42,883 nt of DNA, taken from contig NZ_FOWV01000017.1 in assembly GCF_900115545.1 (NCBI RefSeq), positions 1 through 42,883 on the forward strand, read 5' to 3'. The stretch is from Ralstonia sp. NFACC01. Its GTDB lineage: Bacteria > Pseudomonadota > Gammaproteobacteria > Burkholderiales > Burkholderiaceae. Positions 6,561-15,402 of this stretch are shown piece by piece. A model generated the notes under the pieces. That model was not told the DNA's origin. It was given only the letters and a program-made list of their open reading frames with translations, and searched no databases. A program made the position numbers and the translations under genes. The stretch's first letter is position 1; each line of letters begins with the position of its first letter.

Positions 6561-9500
6561 ATGCCACTCAAACTGCCCCGCATCTCGTCCGGTGCCTCTG
6601 TCTCTACACCTTCGTCGTCACAGGCGGTGGCCGGCGAGACGAATACGCCATCCACGCCTGACAGACAGGCGTCTCGCCAGCGTGGCGAACTTGCCGGCTT
6701 GAAGAAGGCACCCCCGGCGCCACCTGCACTGCCGGGCACACCGCAGACCAACGTCGGTGTAGTGAAGCGGGTGGGCAAGGCATTGCGTGCGCAAGTCAAA
6801 AGCACATTCAGCTGCGTAACAAAGGACGGCGCGAGTCGACTCGATTGGAACACGCCGTTTAGCGCGCACTCGCGGGCCGGCAGACCGACCACGTTGCGTG
6901 ATTTCGCGCACGTCAAGCAATCTGCGGCGCGGATGGCCGCCGCGCGCGGTGACGCGCCGCAACCCGGTAGTCCTTCTGGCTCGGCACGCAGAACGGAGCA
7001 GGCGCTCAATCAGGCAATGACGGGGTTGCGCACCCAGATTTCTGCGATCACCAATGCCAGCGCCAGTCTCTACGGTGGTCAGCCGCAACCGGCGCAGGCG
7101 CTGCAGCACGTCGATGATGTCATCGCCTACTGGGAGTCGACGCAAGGGCAAGCGCTGGCTGCGAAAGTCAGCAGCGAACCTGAGGCATTCGTTGCGGGAG
7201 TCCGGGAGATGGCCACGGCACATTCGCCCGCCGTCGCCATGGCGGTATCGCTGGCGCTCGTGTCGGCCAAGGAGCGTCTCGATCCGGGCAACGCCACAAC
7301 GCTCAACGGCGACGTCTTTTCTTATCTGAAGCATGCGGACCTGGGTGCCGAAATCGGTAACGCGAAAACGCATTCCGAGACATCGCGCGACTCTCATATC
7401 CTTGCCCTGCGGGGCGCGCTGGAGCAGACGCGCGAGGCCTTGATGGCAAACCGGTGCACCACGGGCGCGGGTTCGGGGGGTGAGTCGTCGTCGGCACCAT
7501 CCCACGCAATCGATGTCAAGGCGCTGCAGGCCTTCATCCAGACGGTGCGAGATTTCCCCATCAGCATGCGGGGGGCGGCACGACATGCGCCGCAGGCCCT
7601 CGCCGATTGGCCGGGGGTGCGCGAGAGCCACGCGCAGTTCGATGCGCACAACGCCGAGGCGGCTGCCGCATGCCTGGCCACGCTCGAAGCGGTGGCCGAT
7701 GAAATCGGCTCGCAACCGCCTGCGCACGGGCAAAAGGGTGCGGTTGAAGTCTCCGCCCACACCGTCGAGAAAATACGCGACGCGCAGGAGGCGATGATTG
7801 CGGCTGTCTCGACGCCGGCTCATCTGCACGCACACGACCAGCAGCTCAAGCATGCCGAATCGGGGCGGGCCGTTGCGTGGGGCGCTTTACAGCATGCCGC
7901 GACCACCGGCAATTTCGAGGCCATGCTCGCCGCCACGGGCAACCGCAATCTTGGCGCCACGGATCAAGGCAACCTGCGCGTCCATCTGCAAGCCGGCGCT
8001 GCGATTGCCACCGCGCTGAAGGCCAAGCCCACGCCGGAGGCGCTGATTGCAGCGCGGCTCGCTCCGCACGAGGCCGTGTCGAGCGCGACGAACTTCGCCC
8101 AGCGCGTGAGCGATGCAAGCGCAAAGCTCATCCACGGTGTCGGTCCGGCAACCTTGAGCGCCGCTGAAAAGAGTGATCTGGTCGCGTGGCGCAACGGCTT
8201 CACCGACGATGCACCGGGTTCCGAATTGAGCCAGTTCAAGGCTCGCTTGTTCAAGTCGCTTGCATGGGTCGACCGCATGGACAACGACCGGCGCGCGACA
8301 TTGCCAAGCAACCACAAATCGCCGCTCTCCGCCGCGCGCAATGGCATGGCGCAGGGCGATCGCGCGGTCTTGGCGAACGAGCAGAAAGCGTTGTTGGCTG
8401 AGCTCGCGAAACCGGCGGTCGACGAGGTGGTGCAGGCCGTCGCTGTTGAAATGGAGCACCTTTGCGGTAGCACCCCGCCGGCAGAGACTGAAGCCGGGGA
8501 AGGGACTTCCCATCGCCCAAATGCGTTGAGCGACACCCATTGCCAGTGGATCGCCCTGCGCGTCGCGCTTGAAGACTGGTTGCCCGAGCACAAGGCCGGC
8601 CGCCAGGGGCATCAACTCGTGCTGGGCCGCGAACTCTCGCCCGCAGCATTGCCGGAAGATGTCGAGCAGCGTATTCGCAGGTTCACTGAAGACGCCGCAC
8701 ACAAGGTGACGTCGGGTTCGCCGGAGGCCCTGGAACAGGCGATTGCAAGCGTCAGGCAGCATCTTGGCAATGTCCGCCTTGGCTTTGAAGACCTGCATGC
8801 GCTTGCGAACTTCCTCAATGTCGAGCGGGCCGAACCGTTTCAGAAGGCAATGGAAGCCGCCCGGAAAATTGCCACGGCGCCGCCGCTGGCCCCGGCTGAC
8901 CGATCGCAGCACAGCGTGCGCGCCATGCTGGTGGACTACCTGAAGACGATTCCCGGTGGCAACACGGTCCGGTTCAGTCGCGGCACCACCGGCGGCTTCA
9001 GTACCAAGGGCATTACCAAGGCGCTCGTCAAAGCGAAGAAGCGGCTGCTTGGCGTTCCGGTTGCCGGCAATGCCCGTGTCGATCTGCGCTATGAGAAGGG
9101 GCGTGAAGCGGCGGTCTCCATGTCGTACCCTGTGCACGCTGCCGAGCTGTTTATCGGCACGGAAAAGCGGCACCGTGGGCGCATCGGCGCGGGCTGTCTC
9201 TTTGGCGCCAAGCTGTTCAAATGCTGCCGCACTGGCGCCAACGTTGATGTGAATCCGTACGAGCACGAGCGCACGGACGCCACCGGTATCATGGTCCGCA
9301 TCCCGCGCCGGACGGCGGCTAAAGATGCGGAAGTCCGCGCGCTGTTCTCGCGCGTCACCGACTTCATGTTCTCGGCCGCGGATGCCCGGCGCCGATCTCC
9401 CGAAGGCATGCCAGATGCCGATGCGCTTTTCCACGCCTTTGCCAGCGAGTTCTACGCCGAGCACGATCTTTCGATCAGCTGGATCAACCAGAAGACGCGC

Positions 9501-10796
9501 GCGCATCGCAGCGAGATGTCAGTGGGAATCGGCATATCCGTCAGCAAGCTGCTGAACCCCAGCCAACACCGCGCGAGCAGGCAGGAGACAGGTGCGCTCG
9601 GCTCCAGCCTCGGCTACTCGTTCGAGAAGCAATGGCTGTCGACATTCAAGCAGCTCGACGCCACCGGCACATACCGGATTGCTAACCTGCGCGAGCAAAA
9701 ACTGAGCCGGCACAAGATCAATCTTGGGCTCACTACGTCAGCAGTGACGGGCACGATCGGCAACACCTCGGCCGACCTGTTCGGTGGCGGCGCGGTGGTC
9801 AAGGAGCGCGGCACGAACGTGAAGCTGCGCCTGGCGATCGATCGGGACAATGTGCTGCCGACAAAGTCTGTAGCCGATTTCGAATTCGACAGCTTCCACG
9901 ACTACGCCCGTTATGTCGAAGCCACCAAGCAGGAGTGGGTCAAGTTCTTTGCCTATCCGCACCGGAACGATCCGGATGGCGGCCAAGCAAAGGGGCTCAA
10001 GGCCGTCAATGACAATCTCGATACCGCGCGTCTGCTGGACACCCCATACAACGCCTTCTTTGTGCGCCGGGCACTCACCGCGGACGCTGCGAAAACGCTC
10101 AACCATCTGCAGCAGCTTTCGCTGGTGACGCCGCAAAGCGAGACAAAGCTGCACGAGCAGCTCGCCGCGTCATACACCAAGACGATCAACGCCCCCAACT
10201 CCTGGATGCCGATTGGCTTGCGCGCTTATGAAAAATACAGTGAGGCTGACGGATTCAACGTCAACGCGGGGCTGCGCTTGACGCAGAACACCGGGCTCAA
10301 GGTCGAGCGGCAGATCGTGTTCGATACGATCGACGCCAAGCTGCTCAAGGAGTATGAAGCGCAGTTGAAGGAAGATCAGAGCACACCAGAGCCTCCGGCG
10401 GCGACTCATGTCCCAACCGGCGTGCCTCCATCGCCTCGCCCGATGCAGCGCCAGGGGTCATCGGGCACGCCGCCGTATCAGAGCGTGCAAGGTGCGCGAT
10501 CCGAAATCGAGCCGGCGCACGAAGAGGCTGACCGCGAACCGCTTACCGTCCCGCCGCGCGAGCAGCGATCTCCGTCGCTTGCCGACATGCTGGCCATGTC
10601 ACCGCCGCGTTCGCGACCCGACGACACCCGCGCGCATCTGGAGCGACTGAAACAGCAAATGGATGCGAAGGCGGGTATTGCTTCTGCTCCCAAAAAGTCC
10701 GGCACCCTGTCCAGCAAGCTGTTTGGGCAGCACAAGGCCCAGCCGAAGCCCGCCACACCTGCTCAGTCCAGCGATAAATCCAGCGGCAACAGGTAG
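6561..10796 (+). CDS. Giant candidate type III effector (RipA/AWR-like), 1411 residues
   Basis: A very large protein with no enzyme motif that I recognise, driven by a perfect hrp_II box. The N-terminus looks like a type III secretion signal: nine Ser and four Thr in the first 38 residues, no acidic residue before Glu26, no hydrophobic signal peptide. Residues about 140-790 are mostly helical and Ala-rich. Residues about 800-1265 alternate in a beta-rich pattern. The last 140 residues are a Pro/Ser-rich, probably disordered tail. An Ala-Trp-Arg triad at 542-544 and the segment around GIMVRIPRR (about 911-919) recall the RipA (AWR) effector family, but this family call is from memory and moderate. 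No strong ribosome site precedes ATG 6561. Neither neighbour is in an operon with it. Delivery into plant cells is inferred. Confidence 0.75.
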   Translation: MPLKLPRISSGASVSTPSSSQAVAGETNTPSTPDRQASRQRGELAGLKKAPPAPPALPGTPQTNVGVVKRVGKALRAQVKSTFSCVTKDGASRLDWNTPFSAHSRAGRPTTLRDFAHVKQSAARMAAARGDAPQPGSPSGSARRTEQALNQAMTGLRTQISAITNASASLYGGQPQPAQALQHVDDVIAYWESTQGQALAAKVSSEPEAFVAGVREMATAHSPAVAMAVSLALVSAKERLDPGNATTLNGDVFSYLKHADLGAEIGNAKTHSETSRDSHILALRGALEQTREALMANRCTTGAGSGGESSSAPSHAIDVKALQAFIQTVRDFPISMRGAARHAPQALADWPGVRESHAQFDAHNAEAAAACLATLEAVADEIGSQPPAHGQKGAVEVSAHTVEKIRDAQEAMIAAVSTPAHLHAHDQQLKHAESGRAVAWGALQHAATTGNFEAMLAATGNRNLGATDQGNLRVHLQAGAAIATALKAKPTPEALIAARLAPHEAVSSATNFAQRVSDASAKLIHGVGPATLSAAEKSDLVAWRNGFTDDAPGSELSQFKARLFKSLAWVDRMDNDRRATLPSNHKSPLSAARNGMAQGDRAVLANEQKALLAELAKPAVDEVVQAVAVEMEHLCGSTPPAETEAGEGTSHRPNALSDTHCQWIALRVALEDWLPEHKAGRQGHQLVLGRELSPAALPEDVEQRIRRFTEDAAHKVTSGSPEALEQAIASVRQHLGNVRLGFEDLHALANFLNVERAEPFQKAMEAARKIATAPPLAPADRSQHSVRAMLVDYLKTIPGGNTVRFSRGTTGGFSTKGITKALVKAKKRLLGVPVAGNARVDLRYEKGREAAVSMSYPVHAAELFIGTEKRHRGRIGAGCLFGAKLFKCCRTGANVDVNPYEHERTDATGIMVRIPRRTAAKDAEVRALFSRVTDFMFSAADARRRSPEGMPDADALFHAFASEFYAEHDLSISWINQKTRAHRSEMSVGIGISVSKLLNPSQHRASRQETGALGSSLGYSFEKQWLSTFKQLDATGTYRIANLREQKLSRHKINLGLTTSAVTGTIGNTSADLFGGGAVVKERGTNVKLRLAIDRDNVLPTKSVADFEFDSFHDYARYVEATKQEWVKFFAYPHRNDPDGGQAKGLKAVNDNLDTARLLDTPYNAFFVRRALTADAAKTLNHLQQLSLVTPQSETKLHEQLAASYTKTINAPNSWMPIGLRAYEKYSEADGFNVNAGLRLTQNTGLKVERQIVFDTIDAKLLKEYEAQLKEDQSTPEPPAATHVPTGVPPSPRPMQRQGSSGTPPYQSVQGARSEIEPAHEEADREPLTVPPREQRSPSLADMLAMSPPRSRPDDTRAHLERLKQQMDAKAGIASAPKKSGTLSSKLFGQHKAQPKPATPAQSSDKSSGNR

Positions 10797-10946
10797 CGTC
10801 CGAGGGCCCGTGCGTGACGGAGCAGCCAGTCACCCCGCGCTCTGGTTCGAGGCGTCCACGGGCCGTCGTGCCGCCAGGCGGCCGCGCTAACGGGCGTTCC
10901 TTGGTACAGAGTTTTTGTCTGGCCGCGGCGGAAATACGCCCAAGGG
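10797..10946. other. Intergenic region with interrupted dyad, possible effector terminator
   Basis: GGCCCGTG (10805-10812) is complementary to CACGGGCC (10857-10864), and a nested GTGAC/GTCAC pair lies at 10814-10833. The loops are long and no U-tract follows directly, so this is at best a weak terminator between the converging effector and regulator genes. Confidence 0.3.
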
Positions 10947-12110
10947 CTAGCGCATCTCCGGAACTCGATGGGTGGGGAGCAATAGCGCACTGACAGCGGG
11001 AGACGGGCCGGGCATGACATGTTGCGCCAGCGAGATCAAATCGCCCTCCGACTCCGGCGTTGTAGCGACGTCGCCATCATGGCGTGCGGGGTCGTCTGGA
11101 TTTGTGCCCTTGTCTCGGTAGGCTGCCGGCGGCATACCGAACTGCTTACGGAACTCGCGGCCCAGATGCGAGGCGTCAGCGAAGCCGCAACTGAACGCGA
11201 TGTCTGCAACCCCGCGGTCTGAACTTGTCAGTAGCCAGGCGGCTGTGCGTAGCCTGATCTGCTTCGCAAATGTCTGCGGGCTCTTGCCTGTTTCGGCTTT
11301 GAACAGTCGTTCAAGCTGCCTGGCTGACAGGTCAAGCTTGCGGGCGAGTTCCTCCAATGGCAATGCGCGGCCAATGTGCTGTTCCATCAGAAGGATGGCG
11401 CGCTTGACCTTTGGATGTGTTGCGGGTTCGAGACCTGTCGGTTGCGGCTGTGGCGCATTGCCCTTTTGCATTTCGCCCACAAGCAGTATCCGCAGGGCCT
11501 TTTGCACGGTCGCGTGATCGAAGTGGCGCAGCAGGATTGCCGCGGCGACGTCGATCGACGCCCGTCCACCGGAACACGTGATCCGCCGTCTGTCGATCAC
11601 GAATAGCCGGTCCGCAATCAGAAGATTCGGGTCGGCCGATGGAAACCGGTCAATGAAATCCCAGTAATGGAACCAGCTTACGCACGTGCGATGTCCGTCG
11701 AGCACGCCCGCGCGCATCAGCGAAAACACGCCGGTGCAAATACCGACGAGTGTTGCACCGGAGCCGGCTGCATGCTGGATGAACTCCAGCGTTTTTTGAC
11801 TGGCCTGCGGTCCTGAATGCAGCAGCCCTCCCACGACGACGATGTAGTCGAAAGGCTCGGCCTCGTCGAAGGTTTCCCACGGCGTGACCTGGATCCCGCA
11901 ACTTGCGCGCACGGGGGAAAGCGTTTCCCCGATCACACTCCACGCGCAACGCACTGGTTTGCTGTAGTCGCCGTCATCTGCGGACAGGCGCAGCATGTCA
12001 ACGAACCCCGAGAACGCGGTCAGCGTGAAGTTCGGCAGCAGCACGATGCCAAACCGGATGCGTTTGGGTGCCGGTTCGGAGAGGGGCGAAGCCTGCACGT
12101 CAGAGTTCAT
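10947..12110 (-). CDS. GlxA-type AraC regulator with DJ-1/PfpI domain
   Basis: A regulator of about 387 residues with an N-terminal DJ-1/PfpI (GATase1-like) domain (FGIVLLPNFTLTAFSGFVDM, then VGICTGVFSLMRAG at the nucleophile-elbow position) and a C-terminal AraC double helix-turn-helix ending in DIAFSCGFADASHLGREFRK. Members of this family control catabolism of quaternary amines and related compounds (GbdR, SouR, CdhR) by sensing the metabolite. It is transcribed divergently from sdaA and the sox operon, so it may control serine/sarcosine breakdown; that is inference from position. About 45 residues after the HTH are low-complexity. A GTG at 12113 immediately before the ATG is an alternative start. 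It is the most divergent of the three such regulators here. Confidence 0.85.
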   Translation of the reverse strand: MNSDVQASPLSEPAPKRIRFGIVLLPNFTLTAFSGFVDMLRLSADDGDYSKPVRCAWSVIGETLSPVRASCGIQVTPWETFDEAEPFDYIVVVGGLLHSGPQASQKTLEFIQHAAGSGATLVGICTGVFSLMRAGVLDGHRTCVSWFHYWDFIDRFPSADPNLLIADRLFVIDRRRITCSGGRASIDVAAAILLRHFDHATVQKALRILLVGEMQKGNAPQPQPTGLEPATHPKVKRAILLMEQHIGRALPLEELARKLDLSARQLERLFKAETGKSPQTFAKQIRLRTAAWLLTSSDRGVADIAFSCGFADASHLGREFRKQFGMPPAAYRDKGTNPDDPARHDGDVATTPESEGDLISLAQHVMPGPSPAVSALLLPTHRVPEMR

Positions 12111-12405
12111 CACCGCAAGTCAAGTTGGCGACTCCCGGCACGGCGGTCGTTGGTGCAGCGCACACCACAACCGCAGGAGGAAGCAGCGTTGTGAAGCTTC
12201 AATGGGCTCAGCGTCGCTCATTTGCCGCACGCGGACTTGTCGATTTCCGCCACAAATCATCGTCAAAGCGCCCGCAGCCGACATGCCGGATGCAGTTGGC
12301 GGCAGCATCCCATGCCAATGCCGTTTTTGTTCTATCGATCCACTTCGACCTTTGCTGTACTGACGTCCAACGTCATTCAACGCGACTATCCGCAAAGGCG
12401 ACCAG

Positions 12406-13791
12406 ATGAACGTCAGCGTCTTCGATTTATTCAAGATCGGCATCGGGCCGTCCAGCTCGCATACGGTCGGGCCCATGATTGCCGCGTGCCGCTTCGCCTC
12501 GCATATTGAAGACACCAACCTGCTGGCGTTCGTCAAGCACGTGCGGGTGGAACTGTACGGGTCACTCGGCGCGACCGGCAAGGGTCACGGCACCGACAAG
12601 GCCGTGCTGCTGGGGTTGGAGGGGAACCTGCCGGATCTGATTGACCCTGACCTGATCGAGTCGCGCCTTGCCGCAATCCGGGCGGCCAAGTCGCTGTCGC
12701 TGCTTGGTAGGCATGCCATCCGTTTCGACGAGAAAGAGCACATCGGCTTCTATCGAAAGTTGATGAGCGGCACCAGCATCGTGCACCCGAACGGCATGCG
12801 CTTTCAGGCGTTCGACGACAACGGCCAGCTGCTGGTCGAGAAGGAGTATTACTCGGTCGGCGGCGGCTTTGTCGTGAACCGCGATGGCGATCGCCTGAAC
12901 GGTGTGCGTGCGACGGCCGAGATGCCGTATCCATTCCGCACTGGCGACGACCTGATGCGGCAGTGCCGCCTGCACGGTCTGTCAATCGCTGAACTGATGT
13001 TCCGCAATGAATGCACGGTGCGCTCTCCTGACGAGATTCGTGCCGGCCTGCTGACCATCTGGCGAACGATGGCGGCGTGCGTGGAGCGCGGTTGTGGGGC
13101 CAAGGGAGAGCTTCCTGGCCCGATGCGCGTGAAGCGCCGTGCGGCTGAGCTGAATACACGTCTGCGCTCGCGATCGGAAGAGTCGCTGCGCGACCCGCTC
13201 TCGATGCTCGACTGGGTCAACCTGTACGCGATGGCCGTCAACGAGGAGAACGCAGCGGGCGGGCGTGTCGTCACCGCGCCGACCAATGGCGCCGCCGGCG
13301 TCATTCCCGCCGTCCTCCACTACTACGTGAAGTTCGTGCCGGGCTCGAACGACAACGGCATCGTCGAATTCCTGCTGACCGCTGCGGCGATCGGAATCAT
13401 CTACAAAGAGACCGCGTCGATCTCCGGCGCAGAAGTCGGCTGCCAGGGCGAGGTGGGCGTGGCCTGCTCGATGGCGGCGGCCGCGCTTGCTGCGGTGATG
13501 GGCGGTACACCCGATCAGGTTGAGAACGCCGCTGAAATCGGCATGGAACACAACCTCGGTATGACCTGTGACCCGGTCGGAGGGCTGGTGCAGATTCCAT
13601 GCATCGAGCGCAATGCGATGGGCGCGATCAAGGCCCTCAACGCCTCTCGCCTGGCGCTCAAGGGCGACGGCCAGCATTACGTGTCACTCGACTCCGTCAT
13701 CAAGACGATGCGCGAGACCGGTGCCGATATGAAAACGAAATACAAAGAAACGTCGCGCGGCGGTTTGGCTGTGAACGTTATCGAATGCTAA
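12406..13791 (+). CDS. sdaA: L-serine ammonia-lyase (serine dehydratase, Fe-S type)
   Basis: A 461-residue single-chain L-serine deaminase, which makes pyruvate and ammonia. The N-terminal beta domain begins [20 protein letters not shown], the signature start of this family. The alpha domain carries the 4Fe-4S cysteines: Cys346 in EVGCQGEVG, Cys354 in VACSM, Cys388 in GMTCDPVGG and Cys399 in [10 protein letters not shown]. Length is as expected. soxB starts 18 bp after the stop, so sdaA heads the sdaA-soxBDAG-folB operon. In this context it removes the serine made by GlyA from glycine, completing glycine betaine to pyruvate. A weak AAGG ribosome site precedes the ATG. Confidence 0.95.
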   Translation: MNVSVFDLFKIGIGPSSSHTVGPMIAACRFASHIEDTNLLAFVKHVRVELYGSLGATGKGHGTDKAVLLGLEGNLPDLIDPDLIESRLAAIRAAKSLSLLGRHAIRFDEKEHIGFYRKLMSGTSIVHPNGMRFQAFDDNGQLLVEKEYYSVGGGFVVNRDGDRLNGVRATAEMPYPFRTGDDLMRQCRLHGLSIAELMFRNECTVRSPDEIRAGLLTIWRTMAACVERGCGAKGELPGPMRVKRRAAELNTRLRSRSEESLRDPLSMLDWVNLYAMAVNEENAAGGRVVTAPTNGAAGVIPAVLHYYVKFVPGSNDNGIVEFLLTAAAIGIIYKETASISGAEVGCQGEVGVACSMAAAALAAVMGGTPDQVENAAEIGMEHNLGMTCDPVGGLVQIPCIERNAMGAIKALNASRLALKGDGQHYVSLDSVIKTMRETGADMKTKYKETSRGGLAVNVIEC

Positions 13792-13809
13792 CGAAGAGGT
13801 CTATTCAAA

Positions 13810-15054
13810 ATGAGCCGCTACTCGATATTCAGCCTGTTCCGAAATGGCCTCTCGTATCACGAGAACTGGGAGCGGCAGTGGAAGAGCCCGGAACCGAAGC
13901 GCGAGTACGACGTTGTGATCGTCGGCGGCGGCGGACATGGTCTTGCCACTGCCTACTACCTGGCCAAGGAGCACGGTATTACCAATGTCGCGGTGCTGGA
14001 AAAAGGCTGGATCGGTGGCGGCAACACAGCCCGCAACACGACCATCGTGCGCTCGAACTACCTGTGGGACGAATCGGCCGCGCTCTATGAAAAGGCGATG
14101 AAGCTGTGGGAAGGGCTGTCGCAAGACCTGAACTACAACGTGATGTTCAGCCAGCGAGGCGTGATGAACCTCGCCCACACGCTGCAGGACGTGCGTGATA
14201 CCGAGCGTCGCGTCAATGCAAACCGGCTCAACGGCGTTGACGCTGAGTTTCTGACGCCCGCCCAGATCAAGGAAATCGAGCCGACGATCAATCTGAACGC
14301 GCGCTACCCGGTGCTGGGTGCCTCGTTCCAGCGCCGTGGCGGTGTCGCGCGGCATGACGCGGTAGCGTGGGGTTTTGCGCGTGGCGCAGATCGGGCCGGC
14401 ATTGACATCATCCAGAACTGCCAGGTGACGGGCATTCGGCGTGAAGGCGGTGCGGTGGTTGGCGTGGAGACCGTAAAGGGCTTTATCAAGGCCAAAAAAG
14501 TGGCCGTGGTTGCTGCTGGCAACACGACCACGCTGGCCGACATGGCCGGCATCCGCCTGCCGCTGGAGAGCCATCCGCTGCAGGCGCTGGTGTCGGAGCC
14601 GATCAAGCCGGTGGTCAATACGGTCGTGATGTCGAATGCCGTGCATGCCTACATCAGCCAGTCCGACAAGGGCGATCTCGTGATCGGCGCCGGTATCGAC
14701 CAATACACCGGCTTTGGGCAGCGTGGCAGCTTCCATGTCATCGAGAGTACGTTGCAGGCCATTGTCGAGATGTTCCCGGTGTTCTCGCGCGTGCGCATGA
14801 ACCGCCAGTGGGGCGGCATTGTCGATGTGTCCCCTGACGCCTGCCCAATCATCGGCAAGACCGATGTGAAGGGCCTGTACTTCAACTGCGGGTGGGGCAC
14901 GGGCGGCTTCAAGGCGACACCGGGTTCAGGCTGGGTATTCGCACACACCATCGCGCGCGATGAGCCGCACCCATTGAACGCTCCATTTGCGCTCGATCGC
15001 TTCTACACGGGCCACCTGATCGACGAGCACGGCGCCGCCGCCGTCGCCCATTGA
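13810..15054 (+). CDS. soxB: Sarcosine oxidase beta subunit
   Basis: The 414-residue FAD-binding beta subunit of heterotetrameric sarcosine oxidase, which oxidatively demethylates sarcosine to glycine in the cytoplasm and passes the C1 unit to tetrahydrofolate. The ADP-binding fold is [19 protein letters not shown] (residues 34-52). His182 in [12 protein letters not shown] lies where the covalent FMN histidine is found in characterised SoxB proteins. The C-terminal FAD-contact region is [16 protein letters not shown]. The length is normal and the N-terminal [13 protein letters not shown] is typical of SoxB. AGAGG precedes the ATG. soxD begins 24 bp downstream. Confidence 0.97.
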   Translation: MSRYSIFSLFRNGLSYHENWERQWKSPEPKREYDVVIVGGGGHGLATAYYLAKEHGITNVAVLEKGWIGGGNTARNTTIVRSNYLWDESAALYEKAMKLWEGLSQDLNYNVMFSQRGVMNLAHTLQDVRDTERRVNANRLNGVDAEFLTPAQIKEIEPTINLNARYPVLGASFQRRGGVARHDAVAWGFARGADRAGIDIIQNCQVTGIRREGGAVVGVETVKGFIKAKKVAVVAAGNTTTLADMAGIRLPLESHPLQALVSEPIKPVVNTVVMSNAVHAYISQSDKGDLVIGAGIDQYTGFGQRGSFHVIESTLQAIVEMFPVFSRVRMNRQWGGIVDVSPDACPIIGKTDVKGLYFNCGWGTGGFKATPGSGWVFAHTIARDEPHPLNAPFALDRFYTGHLIDEHGAAAVAH

Positions 15055-15078
15055 TTGCCATCACCACGAGGAAAAACC

Positions 15079-15402
15079 ATGTTGCTGATCGAATGTCCGT
15101 GGTGCGGGCCGCGCGCCGAATCCGAGTTCTCGTGCGGGGGCGAGGCTGACATCGCACGTCCACTCGAACCCGAAAATTTGACCGATCGCGAATGGGGCGA
15201 CTACCTGTTCATGCGTGAGAACCCGCGTGGCGTTGCGCGTGAACAATGGCTGCACACCCAGGGCTGCCGCCGCTGGTTCAAGGTCGCTCGCGATACCGTC
15301 TCATACGACATCAAGGGCTACGAAAAATTTGTTGGCGCCCAGCCTGGCCAGGCTGGCAGTCAACCCGATGTCAACGCAAAGCAAGAAGGGGCGAGCAAAT
15401 GA
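15079..15402 (+). CDS. soxD: Sarcosine oxidase delta subunit
   Basis: A small 107-residue subunit that binds zinc in tetrameric sarcosine oxidases. The zinc ligands are visible: CPWCG at residues 6-10, then His and Cys in WLHTQGCRRWF, a CxxC...HxxxC pattern. The start is ATG 15079 with GAGGAAA upstream; an upstream TTG in frame was rejected because it lacks a ribosome site and the family starts MLLI(E/P)CP. Its TGA overlaps the ATG of soxA (ATGA), indicating translational coupling. Confidence 0.95.
   Translation: MLLIECPWCGPRAESEFSCGGEADIARPLEPENLTDREWGDYLFMRENPRGVAREQWLHTQGCRRWFKVARDTVSYDIKGYEKFVGAQPGQAGSQPDVNAKQEGASK

Noticed and set aside
7887-9506. 539-codon open frame antisense to the effector gene
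   Set aside because: No motif and no ribosome site; the sense strand has a hrp_II promoter and an effector-like N-terminus.
10843-10864. GGTTCGAGGC, resembling a tRNA T-loop, after the effector gene
   Set aside because: The flanking bases do not form the T-stem and no other tRNA arms fit, so it is not a tRNA or attachment-site remnant.
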